Below are positions 14,894 to 22,305 of a DNA stretch of 64,000 nt, piece after piece. Source of the stretch: an uncultured Flavobacterium sp. Lineage in GTDB: Bacteria > Bacteroidota > Bacteroidia > Flavobacteriales > Flavobacteriaceae. Positions within the stretch are counted from its first letter, which is position 1; every line of letters starts with the position of its first letter. The notes below the pieces were generated by a model that saw nothing but the letters and a program-made list of their open reading frames with translations, did no database searches and was not told the origin of the DNA. The translations under genes and the position numbers were made by a program. The stretch spans positions 2,728,001-2,792,000 of the forward strand of contig NZ_OX638201.1 in the NCBI RefSeq assembly GCF_951805225.1, read 5' to 3'.

Positions 14894-17428
14894 ATGTTGG
14901 CCCCCAAACAATTTCATTTTTTGTTTTTTACATTTTTCCTTGTCCTGAATCTTTTTGCTCAGGACAAAGGAAAACTTGTGCCTTTTAAAAAAATCATAAT
15001 TGACATTGAACGCCAACATCAGGTAACTTTTAATTATACCGAAGATTTAATTGCTAATCTTCAAATAAACCCTCCTAAAAAATCACTTTCGCTAGATCAA
15101 AAACTGCAATATCTTGCCAGAAATACCAATTTATCTTTCGAAAATATTGGAAACAAATTCATCAATATTTATAAAAAAGACGTTGAATCTAAAGTAATTT
15201 GCGGTTACGTTTTTTCTAGTTCAGATAAGAAACCTATTGAAAATGCTAATATTAGTTTGGCTAATAAAAATCAGGTTTCTACCAATTCCAGCGGTTATTT
15301 TGAATTTGAAGAACAAGATAAAAACAGCTTTTTGGTTAGTCACATCGGGTTTGTAACCAAAAGATTTATTGGAGATAATCCTGATCCAAAAAATTGTTTC
15401 CAAATATTATTAGATCCCGAAATCACACAACTTGAAGAAATTAAAACAACTGCAATTTTAGCTTCGGGAATTTCGAAGAATAATGATGGATCTTTCGAAA
15501 TTAAACCGAAGAAATTTGGTATTCTTCCCGGACTTATCGAACCTGACGCTTTGCAAACTATGCAGCAAATTCCGGGCGTAAACAGTCTCGACGAAAGTGT
15601 ATCGAGTATTAATGTTCGCGGCGGAACTCACGATCAGAATTTATTTTTATGGAACGGAATCCGAATGTTTCAAACGGGACATTTTTTTGGTTTAATATCT
15701 GTTTTCAATCCAAATTTGGCACATACTATTTCTATTTATAAAAACGGAAGTTCTGCCTTTTATGGCGAAAGCGTTTCTAGTGTTGTATCAATTTCTTCGA
15801 CTCCGGAAACTACAGAAAAGAACTCTTTTAGCGCTGGAATAAATATGATTAATGCGGATGTTTATGGAAAATATAATCTTTCGAAAAAGAGTTATATCGA
15901 AATTTCGGCACGTAAATCTATTACTGATTTTGTAGAAACGCCTACGTATAAAGAATATTTCAATAAAGTATTTCAAAACACTACAATCACTGATTTTTCG
16001 GAAAAGCAAAATGTAGATTATCGAAGTGACAAAAAATTTGGTTTCTACGATGCGACGCTTAAATATGCTCAAAAAATTGGAAGCAAAGATCAATTAATTC
16101 TGGATTTAATTACGATTAAAGATAATCTGGAAGTTTTTCAAAGTGCGACAGTTTATGATATGAATAAATCCGAAAACAATGTTTTACGCCAGCAAAATTA
16201 TGGTGGAAATTTGTCCTGGATAAGAAACTGGAACAACTTTAATACAACTAAAATTAATGTTTACAATTCCTCTTATGAACTTTTGGCAAACCAAAAAACT
16301 ACGATGGGAGATCAAATTGTAATTCAGGAAAATACGGTAAATAATAACGGCCTTAATCTGGAAAACAATCATATTATTAATTCTAAAATTACTTTGAACG
16401 ATGGATATCAATTTAACGAATTAGGCATTTCTAACTTGGAGGAAGTTACAAATCCTGATTTCTATCGTAAAGTAAAAGATGTTTTAAGAACTCACGCTTT
16501 AATTTTGGAAGGAAAATACAACGATACACTTTCAAGAACTTATTTTAAAGTTGGAACCCGAATAAATTATATCGAAAAATTTAAAAAATTCATTGTAGAA
16601 CCGCGAGTTCAATTTAGTTATGGCATTAGTAAAAGCATGAATTTAGAATTTCTTGGCGAAATGAAAAGTCAAAATTCACAGCAAATCATTGATTTGCAAA
16701 AGGATTATTTTGGTATTGAAAAAAGACGTTGGATTATCTCAAACAACAACACAATTCCTATTCAAAGAAGTAAACAATTGTCTATAAATTTATTTTACAA
16801 AAAGAATGACTGGCTTCTTGATATAGAGAATTTTTATAAAAAAGTAACCGGAATTACTACTTCAAGTCAGGGTTTTCAGAATCAGTTAGAGTTTGTTAGA
16901 ACAACTGGCGATTATGAAATTTGGGGCGCCGAAATGCTTGTTCAAAAAAGAATGAACCACTTTCTAACGTGGTTGAGTTATACGTACAATCATAATAATT
17001 ATCATTTTCCTGATTACGAAATTCCTGTTTTCCCAAATAACTTCGAGTTAATGCACAGCGTTTCATGGGCGGGAATTTATGAGAAAAATAATTTCAAAAT
17101 CGCTTTGGGAACAAAATGGACTTCTGGTCGTCCAAAAACTTCTCCGGATATTTCTCAAATTGATCTTACAAATCCTGTTTTGATTTACAACAGACCAAAC
17201 AATACGAATTTGCATATCTTTTCGCAGGTTAATGTTTCTTCGACTTATAAGTGGGAAACTGATAACGGAATTCAGTACAAATTAGGAATATCAATCCTGA
17301 ATATCCTTAACAGGAAAAATGAAATTAGCGAATATTATAGAATGACTACTCTAACAAATTCTATAGAAGAAGTTGAAACTTTTGCATTGCAAAGAACTCC
17401 AAATGTGAGTTTTAGAGTTTCTCTGTAA
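14894..17428 (+). CDS. TonB-dependent transducer receptor (FecA-like, STN domain)
   Basis: An 844-residue outer-membrane receptor. Signal peptide 1-22 (MLAPKQFHFLFFTFFLVLNL). Residues about 25-95 (KKIIIDIERQHQVTFNYTED) form an STN-like signalling domain that contacts FecR in the periplasm. About 100-185 is a carboxypeptidase-regulatory-like domain (VICGYVFSSSDKKPIENANI). The plug starts near 205 (IEPDALQTMQQIPGVNSLDE, then SSINVRGGTHDQNL), and a 22-strand barrel fills the rest. It lacks SusC length and has no SusD partner, so it resembles a metal-chelate or small-ligand receptor. Ligand unknown. The 310 bp after it precede a lipoprotein operon it may control. Confidence 0.88.
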   Translation: MLAPKQFHFLFFTFFLVLNLFAQDKGKLVPFKKIIIDIERQHQVTFNYTEDLIANLQINPPKKSLSLDQKLQYLARNTNLSFENIGNKFINIYKKDVESKVICGYVFSSSDKKPIENANISLANKNQVSTNSSGYFEFEEQDKNSFLVSHIGFVTKRFIGDNPDPKNCFQILLDPEITQLEEIKTTAILASGISKNNDGSFEIKPKKFGILPGLIEPDALQTMQQIPGVNSLDESVSSINVRGGTHDQNLFLWNGIRMFQTGHFFGLISVFNPNLAHTISIYKNGSSAFYGESVSSVVSISSTPETTEKNSFSAGINMINADVYGKYNLSKKSYIEISARKSITDFVETPTYKEYFNKVFQNTTITDFSEKQNVDYRSDKKFGFYDATLKYAQKIGSKDQLILDLITIKDNLEVFQSATVYDMNKSENNVLRQQNYGGNLSWIRNWNNFNTTKINVYNSSYELLANQKTTMGDQIVIQENTVNNNGLNLENNHIINSKITLNDGYQFNELGISNLEEVTNPDFYRKVKDVLRTHALILEGKYNDTLSRTYFKVGTRINYIEKFKKFIVEPRVQFSYGISKSMNLEFLGEMKSQNSQQIIDLQKDYFGIEKRRWIISNNNTIPIQRSKQLSINLFYKKNDWLLDIENFYKKVTGITTSSQGFQNQLEFVRTTGDYEIWGAEMLVQKRMNHFLTWLSYTYNHNNYHFPDYEIPVFPNNFELMHSVSWAGIYEKNNFKIALGTKWTSGRPKTSPDISQIDLTNPVLIYNRPNNTNLHIFSQVNVSSTYKWETDNGIQYKLGISILNILNRKNEISEYYRMTTLTNSIEEVETFALQRTPNVSFRVSL

Positions 17429-17738
17429 TACTATTTCTACAAGGTTTTCACAAATTCCTACATCTTTTTAAATTTTTTTTCAGAAAATATCATTTTTTTG
17501 GTAGGGTAATCTACTACAAGCCTGTTTTATTATTGAATCCCATCAAAACAATAAAAATGGCTCTCTTAAAAAAATTGATATTTTCTTCTTATGACAGTTC
17601 GTAACCTAATATTAGGAGAACGAAATCCTCATTAAAATAGATACAACTTTTGATATCTAATCAAACAATAAAAGACTTTACGAATTCTGTAAAGTATGTT
17701 TTTTCCCTTTCTATAAAATTAATCTAATCAAAAAGACA
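17429..17738 (+). promoter_or_regulatory. 310-bp leader of the envelope redox operon
   Basis: No protein gene of normal size. In order it holds TTGGTAG-N6-CTACTAC (17498-17517), a 15-codon frame ATG-GCT-CTC at 17557 (MALLKKLIFSSYDSS), a dyad centred on CCTAATATTAGG (17605-17616) flanked by TTCGT and ACGAA, and a 7-bp hairpin ACTTTAC/GTAAAGT at 17675-17695 closely followed by six T. The set could be an operator plus attenuator for the gene at 17739, or the terminator of the receptor gene. I cannot decide from sequence alone. Confidence 0.4.
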
Positions 17739-18644
17739 ATGAAATTAAATCAAATTAAACTCGTTTTGGCTGCACTTATAGCAACTACATTTTTTGCTGG
17801 TTGCAGTAGTGATAACAGCAATGATAATAGTACTCCTACTCCACCGGTTTTAAAAACAGAAGTTAATCTTTCTACGAGTGCTACTTTGGGTTCTTATCTA
17901 ACGGATAAAAGCGGAAGATCTTTATATTTCTTCGGAACTGATGCAAACGGACAGGTTTCTTGTACTGGAGGTTGTGAAGCTTTATGGCCAGCTTTTGTAG
18001 TAGATAATTTGACTGCAGATAAATTAGGCGCAGGATTAACATTGGCAGATTTTAGTACTGTAACCACTGCATCAGGCAAAAAACAAGTAACTTATAAAGG
18101 TTGGCCATTGTATTATTATGCGCCAGTTTCTGCAGGTGATGCATACGGCAACGCAGGTAAAAACGTACCTGAAGTTGCAGGTCAAACAACTGGAGACGGA
18201 GTTGGCGGTATTTGGTTTATCGCAAAACCAGATTATTCGATTATGCTTGTAAGAAGCCAGCTTAAAGGTCATGACGGTAAAAATTACAAATCAGATTATA
18301 CGGTTGGAGATGGCGTAACTACTTATTTTACTGACGCTAAAGGTTTGACTTTGTATACTTTTAAAAATGATAATTTCAAGAAAAACAATTTTACAAAATC
18401 AGACTTTTCAAACAATGGAGTTTGGCCAATATATGAAACTGATAAAATTGTAGTTCCTTCAGTTCTTGACAAAGCTAAATTTAGTATTATCACTGTATTT
18501 GGTAAATCTCAAATAGCTTACAATGGTTGGCCTTTGTACTATTTTGGACAAGATGCAAGCGTAAGAGGTTCAAATAAAGGAATCAGTTTTCCTGCTCCGG
18601 CTGTTTGGCCTGTACCGGTAAAAGATTCGCCATTAGCAATCTAA
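17739..18644 (+). CDS. Lipoprotein with YxFxxD repeats (PF03640/COG4315 type)
   Basis: A 301-residue lipoprotein with lipobox Cys22 (LVLAALIATTFFAGC). It contains four copies of the secreted repeat of unknown function: LTDKSGRSLYFFGTD followed by SCTGGCEALWPAF, then VTYKGWPLYYYAP, then FTDAKGLTLYTFKND and IAYNGWPLYYFGQD. Three of the four carry the full Y-x-F-x-x-D signature, and the CxxxC pair is present in the first. The biochemical role of the family is not established; it is often found near envelope redox proteins. Here it heads a run ending with a c-type cytochrome and YceI, behind a sigma/FecR/receptor trio. Confidence 0.85.
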   Translation: MKLNQIKLVLAALIATTFFAGCSSDNSNDNSTPTPPVLKTEVNLSTSATLGSYLTDKSGRSLYFFGTDANGQVSCTGGCEALWPAFVVDNLTADKLGAGLTLADFSTVTTASGKKQVTYKGWPLYYYAPVSAGDAYGNAGKNVPEVAGQTTGDGVGGIWFIAKPDYSIMLVRSQLKGHDGKNYKSDYTVGDGVTTYFTDAKGLTLYTFKNDNFKKNNFTKSDFSNNGVWPIYETDKIVVPSVLDKAKFSIITVFGKSQIAYNGWPLYYFGQDASVRGSNKGISFPAPAVWPVPVKDSPLAI

Positions 18645-18675
18645 AATTATCGATCTCTTTATAAAATAGTAAAGC

Positions 18676-18720
18676 AAATTTCAGATTAGTTCAATGCTTT
18701 ATTGAGCTAATTTGAAATTT
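18676..18720 (+). other. 20-bp RNA stem-loop with two G-U pairs
   Basis: Arms at 18676-18695 and 18701-18720 around the 5-nt loop GCTTT. All 20 positions pair in the plus-strand RNA, two of them as G-U. The opposite strand would have two A-C mismatches, so the structure fits a plus-strand transcript. It starts 32 nt after the YxFxxD lipoprotein stop and has no U-run directly behind it, which favours an mRNA end or stability element over a classic terminator. Confidence 0.6.
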
Positions 18721-18800
18721 CAATAATCTTAGAATTCTATTCTGACAGGATTTTAAAGAATCTTGTTTTCCCCTTTTAGTTTATTACAAATAACAATTCT

Positions 18801-18822
18801 TTGGTAGCTCAATTTCTACCAA
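18801..18822 (+). promoter_or_regulatory. TTGGTAG-N8-CTACCAA dyad upstream of the OB-fold gene
   Basis: Perfect 7-bp arms, 38 bp before the ATG at 18860. A similar arrangement, TTGGTAG-N6-CTACTAC, lies at 17498-17517 upstream of the lipoprotein gene. A shared regulator is inferred. Confidence 0.4.
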
Positions 18823-18859
18823 GGCTGTTAGACTATTGTCTATTACCAAATGAAAAAAT

Positions 18860-19264
18860 ATGAAAAGAAAAAAAATAGCATTTGTAATTGCGGCCATATT
18901 GATACTGGCTTCGGCGGGCATTTATTTCTATTACGGCGTTCTCTTTAAAGAAGCCCGAAATATAGAATCTGAAATGCCGGATTTCAGCATATCGGCAAAA
19001 AAATTACTTGAAGATTATGATGCCGATCCCAAAAAAGCTGACGCATTATACCTAAACAAAACTATTGAAATAACAGGCCAAGTAACCAAACAAACGGATT
19101 CTGAAATCATACTTGAAATGAATGTTTTTTGTCTGTTTACTCAAAAAGTTAAACCAGCACTTTTAAATAATAAAGTAACGGTAAAAGGCAAATGCATTGG
19201 TTACGACGAACTGTTTCAAGAGGTTAAAATAGACCAATGCACCATTAATAAACAAACCAATTAA
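18860..19264 (+). CDS. Membrane-anchored OB-fold protein (tRNA_anti-like)
   Basis: A 134-residue protein with one N-terminal membrane helix (IAFVIAAILILASAGIYFYY, residues 6-25) and a periplasmic OB-fold. The fold is suggested by the strand pattern NKTIEITGQVTKQTDSEIIL, then a turn and KVTVKGKCIGYDELFQEVKI, typical of tRNA_anti-like proteins in Bacteroidota. No lipobox Cys is present. Its stop lies 7 bp before the next gene, so it is cotranscribed with the DUF5777 barrel. Partner unknown; OB-folds of this type bind oligomers or act as assembly modules. Confidence 0.75.
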   Translation: MKRKKIAFVIAAILILASAGIYFYYGVLFKEARNIESEMPDFSISAKKLLEDYDADPKKADALYLNKTIEITGQVTKQTDSEIILEMNVFCLFTQKVKPALLNNKVTVKGKCIGYDELFQEVKIDQCTINKQTN

Positions 19265-19271
19265 TCGATTT

Positions 19272-20114
19272 ATGAAAAATTTTCTAGTTACAATCTGCCT
19301 TTTTTTAGTCACGATGTCCTATTCGCAAGATGATTTATTAAAAAGTCTTGATTCTACTCAAGTAGTAGACACGTATTCTACCGCAACTTTCAAAGCTTTA
19401 CAGCTGGTAACATTACAGACCACAAAAATGGCTGGAAAAAAAGAATTCTACTTTGTGGTTTCTCACCGTTTTGGAAGCGTTAAAGATGGTTTTGACAGTT
19501 TCTTTGGTCTTGATAATGCAACTACAAAACTGGGCGGTATTTATGGCGTTACAGATTGGTTGTCTGTTAGTCTTTCGAGACATACACTAAACAAGATGTA
19601 TGAAACCGGATTAAAATACAGAATGGCAAGACAAAGCGATAATTTCCCGGTTGACATTGTTGGTTACAGCGTTGCAGATATTAATACGTTTTTAGAAAAA
19701 GAACAATATCCGCGCTTAGAATTTAAAGATCGTATGACTTATGTGCAACAATTACTGATTTCCAGAAAAATAGGTCAAAAACTTTCCTTAGAATTAGTGC
19801 CTTCATTTGTACACAAAAACCTTTACAATCCAGATATCGAAAGAGACAATCAGTTTTCTTTTGGAGGAGGCGGACGTTATAAAATCACCAAAAGATTGTC
19901 TGTTAATTTAGAATACATGCACAATTTTGACAAACCTGAATTTTACAAAAATCCACTTTCTGTAGGTCTTGATGTCGAAACTGGCGGACACGTATTTCAG
20001 TTAATCTTTACCAATTCGCAATCCATGAGTGAGAGCGGATATCTTACCAATGCTTCCGGAAATTGGGGCAAAGGAGATTTCTTTTTCGGTTTTAACCTCT
20101 ACCGAGTATTTTAA
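19272..20114 (+). CDS. DUF5777-family outer-membrane barrel
   Basis: A 280-residue protein with a signal peptide (MKNFLVTICLFLVTMSYSQ). The body matches the DUF5777 pattern: STATFKALQLVTLQTTKMAG, then EFYFVVSHRFGSVKDG, GGIYGVTDWLSVSLSR and the C-terminal WGKGDFFFGFNLYRVF, with regular amphipathic strands ending in F. It is probably an outer-membrane barrel. It is third in a tight run with spacings of 7, 23 and 5 bp before the cytochrome and YceI genes. The recurring partnership of these families suggests a joint envelope process, but the function of DUF5777 is not known. Confidence 0.8.
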   Translation: MKNFLVTICLFLVTMSYSQDDLLKSLDSTQVVDTYSTATFKALQLVTLQTTKMAGKKEFYFVVSHRFGSVKDGFDSFFGLDNATTKLGGIYGVTDWLSVSLSRHTLNKMYETGLKYRMARQSDNFPVDIVGYSVADINTFLEKEQYPRLEFKDRMTYVQQLLISRKIGQKLSLELVPSFVHKNLYNPDIERDNQFSFGGGGRYKITKRLSVNLEYMHNFDKPEFYKNPLSVGLDVETGGHVFQLIFTNSQSMSESGYLTNASGNWGKGDFFFGFNLYRVF

Positions 20115-20137
20115 TAACTACATATAAATAGAAAATC

Positions 20138-20542
20138 ATGAAAAAAACACTAGCACTTACAATTTTACTGGCAGCTTTTGCAAGCTGTAGTGATTCTGAT
20201 ACTTACCAGGATATTGAAAAACCAATAGATTCAGGAAATCCGCCAACAAATCCTACTGGTCCTACTAATCCAACAACTCCAACAGCGCTTACTTATAATA
20301 AAGATGTAAAATCTATTATTGATGCAAATTGTGTGAGCTGTCATCAAAATGGAAGATCTGCAGGTTTTAGACCTTTAACCACTTTTGCCGAAGTTAAAGT
20401 AGCGGTTGAAAGCGCTGGTTTATTGACTAGAATTCAGTTGCAAAATGGCCAGCAAGGTATTATGCCTCAAGGCGGAAGAATGTCTCAGACCAATATTGAC
20501 GCAATCGTAAAATGGAATACTGACGGACTAAAAGAAAATTAA
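20138..20542 (+). CDS. Mono-haem c-type cytochrome lipoprotein
   Basis: A 134-residue lipoprotein (MKKTLALTILLAAFASC, Cys17) with a Pro/Thr-rich linker at about 25-48 (NPPTNPTGPTNPTTPTA). The haem motif CVSCH follows DVKSIIDAN, and a Met of IMPQGGRM can serve as the distal ligand. The C-terminal helix (NIDAIVKWNTDGL) is usual for small cytochrome c domains. It probably carries electrons at the periplasmic side of an envelope membrane. The nearby YxFxxD lipoprotein and YceI are likely partners by context only. Confidence 0.88.
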   Translation: MKKTLALTILLAAFASCSDSDTYQDIEKPIDSGNPPTNPTGPTNPTTPTALTYNKDVKSIIDANCVSCHQNGRSAGFRPLTTFAEVKVAVESAGLLTRIQLQNGQQGIMPQGGRMSQTNIDAIVKWNTDGLKEN

Positions 20543-20547
20543 TTATT

Positions 20548-21102
20548 ATGAAAAAATCATTTCTAAATTTATTTGTACTACTGCTTATTATTGTGGCAAA
20601 TACAGATGGATTTGCTCAAAAACTGATCACAAAAACAGGAAGTATAAAATTTCAGGCTTCAACGCCAAATAATGAAGAAGTTGCTGCCGAAAACAAAAGT
20701 GTATCTGCAGTTTTGGACCAATCAACGGGAGATTTTGCTGCATTGGTTCTTATAAAAGGTTTTCGTTTTAAGGTTGCTTTAATGGAAGAACATTTCAATG
20801 AAAATTATATGGAATCTGAGAAGTTTTCAAAAGCAACTTTAAAAGGTAAAATAGACGATTTTGATATTTCGAAAATTACAAACACGGCTAAAAATTTTAC
20901 TTTAAAAGGAGATCTTACGATTCACGGAAAAACAAAACCTGTTACCGTAATTGTAAAAATTTCAAAGGCTGCCAACGGAGTAATTGCCGTTGGTTCATTT
21001 GAAGTAAAACCGGAAGATTATGATATCGAAATACCAAATCTTGTCAGAAAAAAAATTGCTAATAAGATAAAAATCAGTTACAACTTTCTACTAACCAATT
21101 GA
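20548..21102 (+). CDS. YceI-family periplasmic protein
   Basis: A 184-residue protein with signal peptide MKKSFLNLFVLLLIIVANTD (cleavage near GFAQ). The body follows the YceI lipocalin-like fold: TGSIKFQASTPNNEEVAAEN, then EEHFNENYMESEKFSKATLKG, LTIHGKTKPVTVIVKIS and a closing strand NKIKISYNF. YceI proteins bind isoprenoid or other lipophilic ligands, and some work with cytochromes. It is the last gene of the operon. A strong terminator follows at 21209-21244. Confidence 0.9.
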   Translation: MKKSFLNLFVLLLIIVANTDGFAQKLITKTGSIKFQASTPNNEEVAAENKSVSAVLDQSTGDFAALVLIKGFRFKVALMEEHFNENYMESEKFSKATLKGKIDDFDISKITNTAKNFTLKGDLTIHGKTKPVTVIVKISKAANGVIAVGSFEVKPEDYDIEIPNLVRKKIANKIKISYNFLLTN

Positions 21103-21208
21103 TCGCCCTTAATAAAATAAAATATTTAGATAATAGATGTCACCCACTGCATATTAGCTGAATACTTTATTTTGATTTTGGAAGATCAGCAAACATGACT
21201 AATGTTAT

Positions 21209-21244
21209 GAGGTCAGTTTCATACTTAGCTGACCTCTTTTTTTT
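21209..21244 (+). terminator. Rho-independent terminator of the envelope redox operon
   Basis: GAGGTCAG (21209-21216), a 12-nt loop, then CTGACCTC (21229-21236), followed by eight T. It also settles the start of the next gene: an ATG at 21195 would place the terminator inside its coding region, so the ATG at 21264 is preferred. Confidence 0.9.
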
Positions 21245-21263
21245 AATCTTAACTACACTTAAA

Positions 21264-21689
21264 ATGATCTGCAAAAATTATGTTGTTTCCGGCGAAGATG
21301 TAAATGATTTTATGGTTATGGAAGATGCTGCATACATCTCTTATACACTTCGATTATTATATCATTTTCTATTTAATAATGGTTTTTCAAGAGAAAAACT
21401 CAATACTTTGCATCTTGGATTGCAAGAAGGAAATCATGCATTAGTCTGCCATAAAAATCTAATGTTTACCGAACCTTTTTTTGTAGAAATGAAATATTGT
21501 TATGTAGAAGATAAAATAAATATTAAAAGCTGTTTTTTCAATTCAAAAAACGAATGTTGTGCCGAAGTTGTTAAAGAAGTAGAATGGTTTGACTCTATTC
21601 GCAGAGAAGTTATTGCTGCGCCAAAACAGATTTTGAAGCATTTTAAAGTGAATAATACATTGCAAACCAATTATTTTCAGCAAATATAA
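21264..21689 (+). CDS. Hotdog-fold thioesterase-like protein
   Basis: A 141-residue protein starting MICKNYVVSGEDVNDFMVMEDAAYISY. The pattern of a short strand, a long helix (YTLRLLYHFLFNNGFSREKL) and then strands with HALVCHKNLMFTEPFFVEMKY resembles acyl-CoA thioesterases of the 4HBT class. The usual Asp near the N-terminus (GxVNN...Y) is only partly matched (EDVNDF), so activity is uncertain. The start lies 20 nt after the terminator T-run, which leaves little room for a promoter; transcription may depend on readthrough. It converges with the RHH gene. Confidence 0.6.
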   Translation: MICKNYVVSGEDVNDFMVMEDAAYISYTLRLLYHFLFNNGFSREKLNTLHLGLQEGNHALVCHKNLMFTEPFFVEMKYCYVEDKINIKSCFFNSKNECCAEVVKEVEWFDSIRREVIAAPKQILKHFKVNNTLQTNYFQQI

Positions 21690-21717
21690 ATCTTGTAAAA
21701 AATAATTTTACAGTAAA

Positions 21718-21957
21718 TTAGGGCAGGTCTTTTTTAAATTCTGCTAACATTTCTTCTCTGGTTTGTTTTTTCGTTAAACCGCTTTTTTCTCCCTTATCTA
21801 TTTTAGCCCTCACAAACTCATAGTATTCTTCTTGTGAACGCGCTTGTTTAATCAAATAATTAATAGCTTCGCTTTTACTATTAAACTCTTCTGTATCAAC
21901 CTGATTTTTTAACCACTCTTCATTAGGTGCAGTTAATGATATACTTTGTCGTGGCAT
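21718..21957 (-). CDS. Orphan ParD-like ribbon-helix-helix protein
   Basis: A 79-residue protein: MPRQSISLTAPNEEWLKNQV forms the ribbon strand and first helix, and EFNSKSEAINYLIKQARSQE the second, the CopG/ParD layout. The C-terminal tail (TREEMLAEFKKDLP) is of the kind that binds a ParE toxin. No toxin gene follows: downstream on this strand is the convergent thioesterase gene, without a reverse reading frame. A perfect 24-bp palindrome lies 14 bp upstream of the ATG and is a good autoregulatory operator. It may be a stand-alone regulator or an antitoxin that has lost its partner. Confidence 0.8.
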   Translation of the reverse strand: MPRQSISLTAPNEEWLKNQVDTEEFNSKSEAINYLIKQARSQEEYYEFVRAKIDKGEKSGLTKKQTREEMLAEFKKDLP

Positions 21958-21970
21958 AACAATAATTTTT

Positions 21971-21994
21971 AGTTGGTGTAAATTTACACCAACT
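21971..21994 (-). promoter_or_regulatory. 24-bp perfect palindrome, operator of the RHH gene
   Basis: Each half reads AGTTGGTGTAAA followed by its complement. It sits 14 bp upstream of the ATG at 21957, where an RHH protein would repress its own gene. The centre TAAATTTA differs from the TANNTTTG promoter element by one base, so operator and promoter may overlap. Confidence 0.7.
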
Positions 21995-22305
21995 TTTTAA
22001 AATGAAGATATATTTTAGGAATTATTAAACATAATTCCATTTTTCTTAAACTGAAGTTTTTGAAGAAAATGAAAAAACGGAAAGCCACTTGATATGAGTG
22101 AGTTTTGTCATATAAAAGTAGTCTCATTCTAATAATTTAGCATAAAAAACAAAATAGGATTATTTGTATTTTTTTTAGTTTTTATTGTGTTCGATTTAAC
22201 AGTAAGTAAGACAATTTAGACATATTTTCGTCAAAAATTTAAGCTTATAACAAAACATTACTGCATTTTTCGGCTCTTTAAATTCTAACCAATACGATAT
22301 AAATA
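21995..22305. other. Intergenic, ~310 bp, no gene seen
   Basis: AT-rich region between the divergent RHH and AraC genes. At 22073-22097 a sequence similar to the terminator at 28792 (AGCCACTTGATATGAGTGAG) has lost the pairing of its stem, so it may be a decayed copy. No tRNA, small ORF with a convincing start, or strong promoter match was found. Confidence 0.5.

Noticed and set aside
21195..21263. Earlier start for the thioesterase-like gene
   Set aside because: The stretch contains a strong terminator hairpin with eight T; the ATG at 21264 begins directly with family-like sequence.
21718..21957. Complete ParDE toxin-antitoxin pair
   Set aside because: No toxin reading frame lies downstream or upstream on the same strand.
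22073..22097. Terminator-like sequence similar to 28792-28821
   Set aside because: The right arm no longer pairs with the left, and no gene ends nearby in the right direction.
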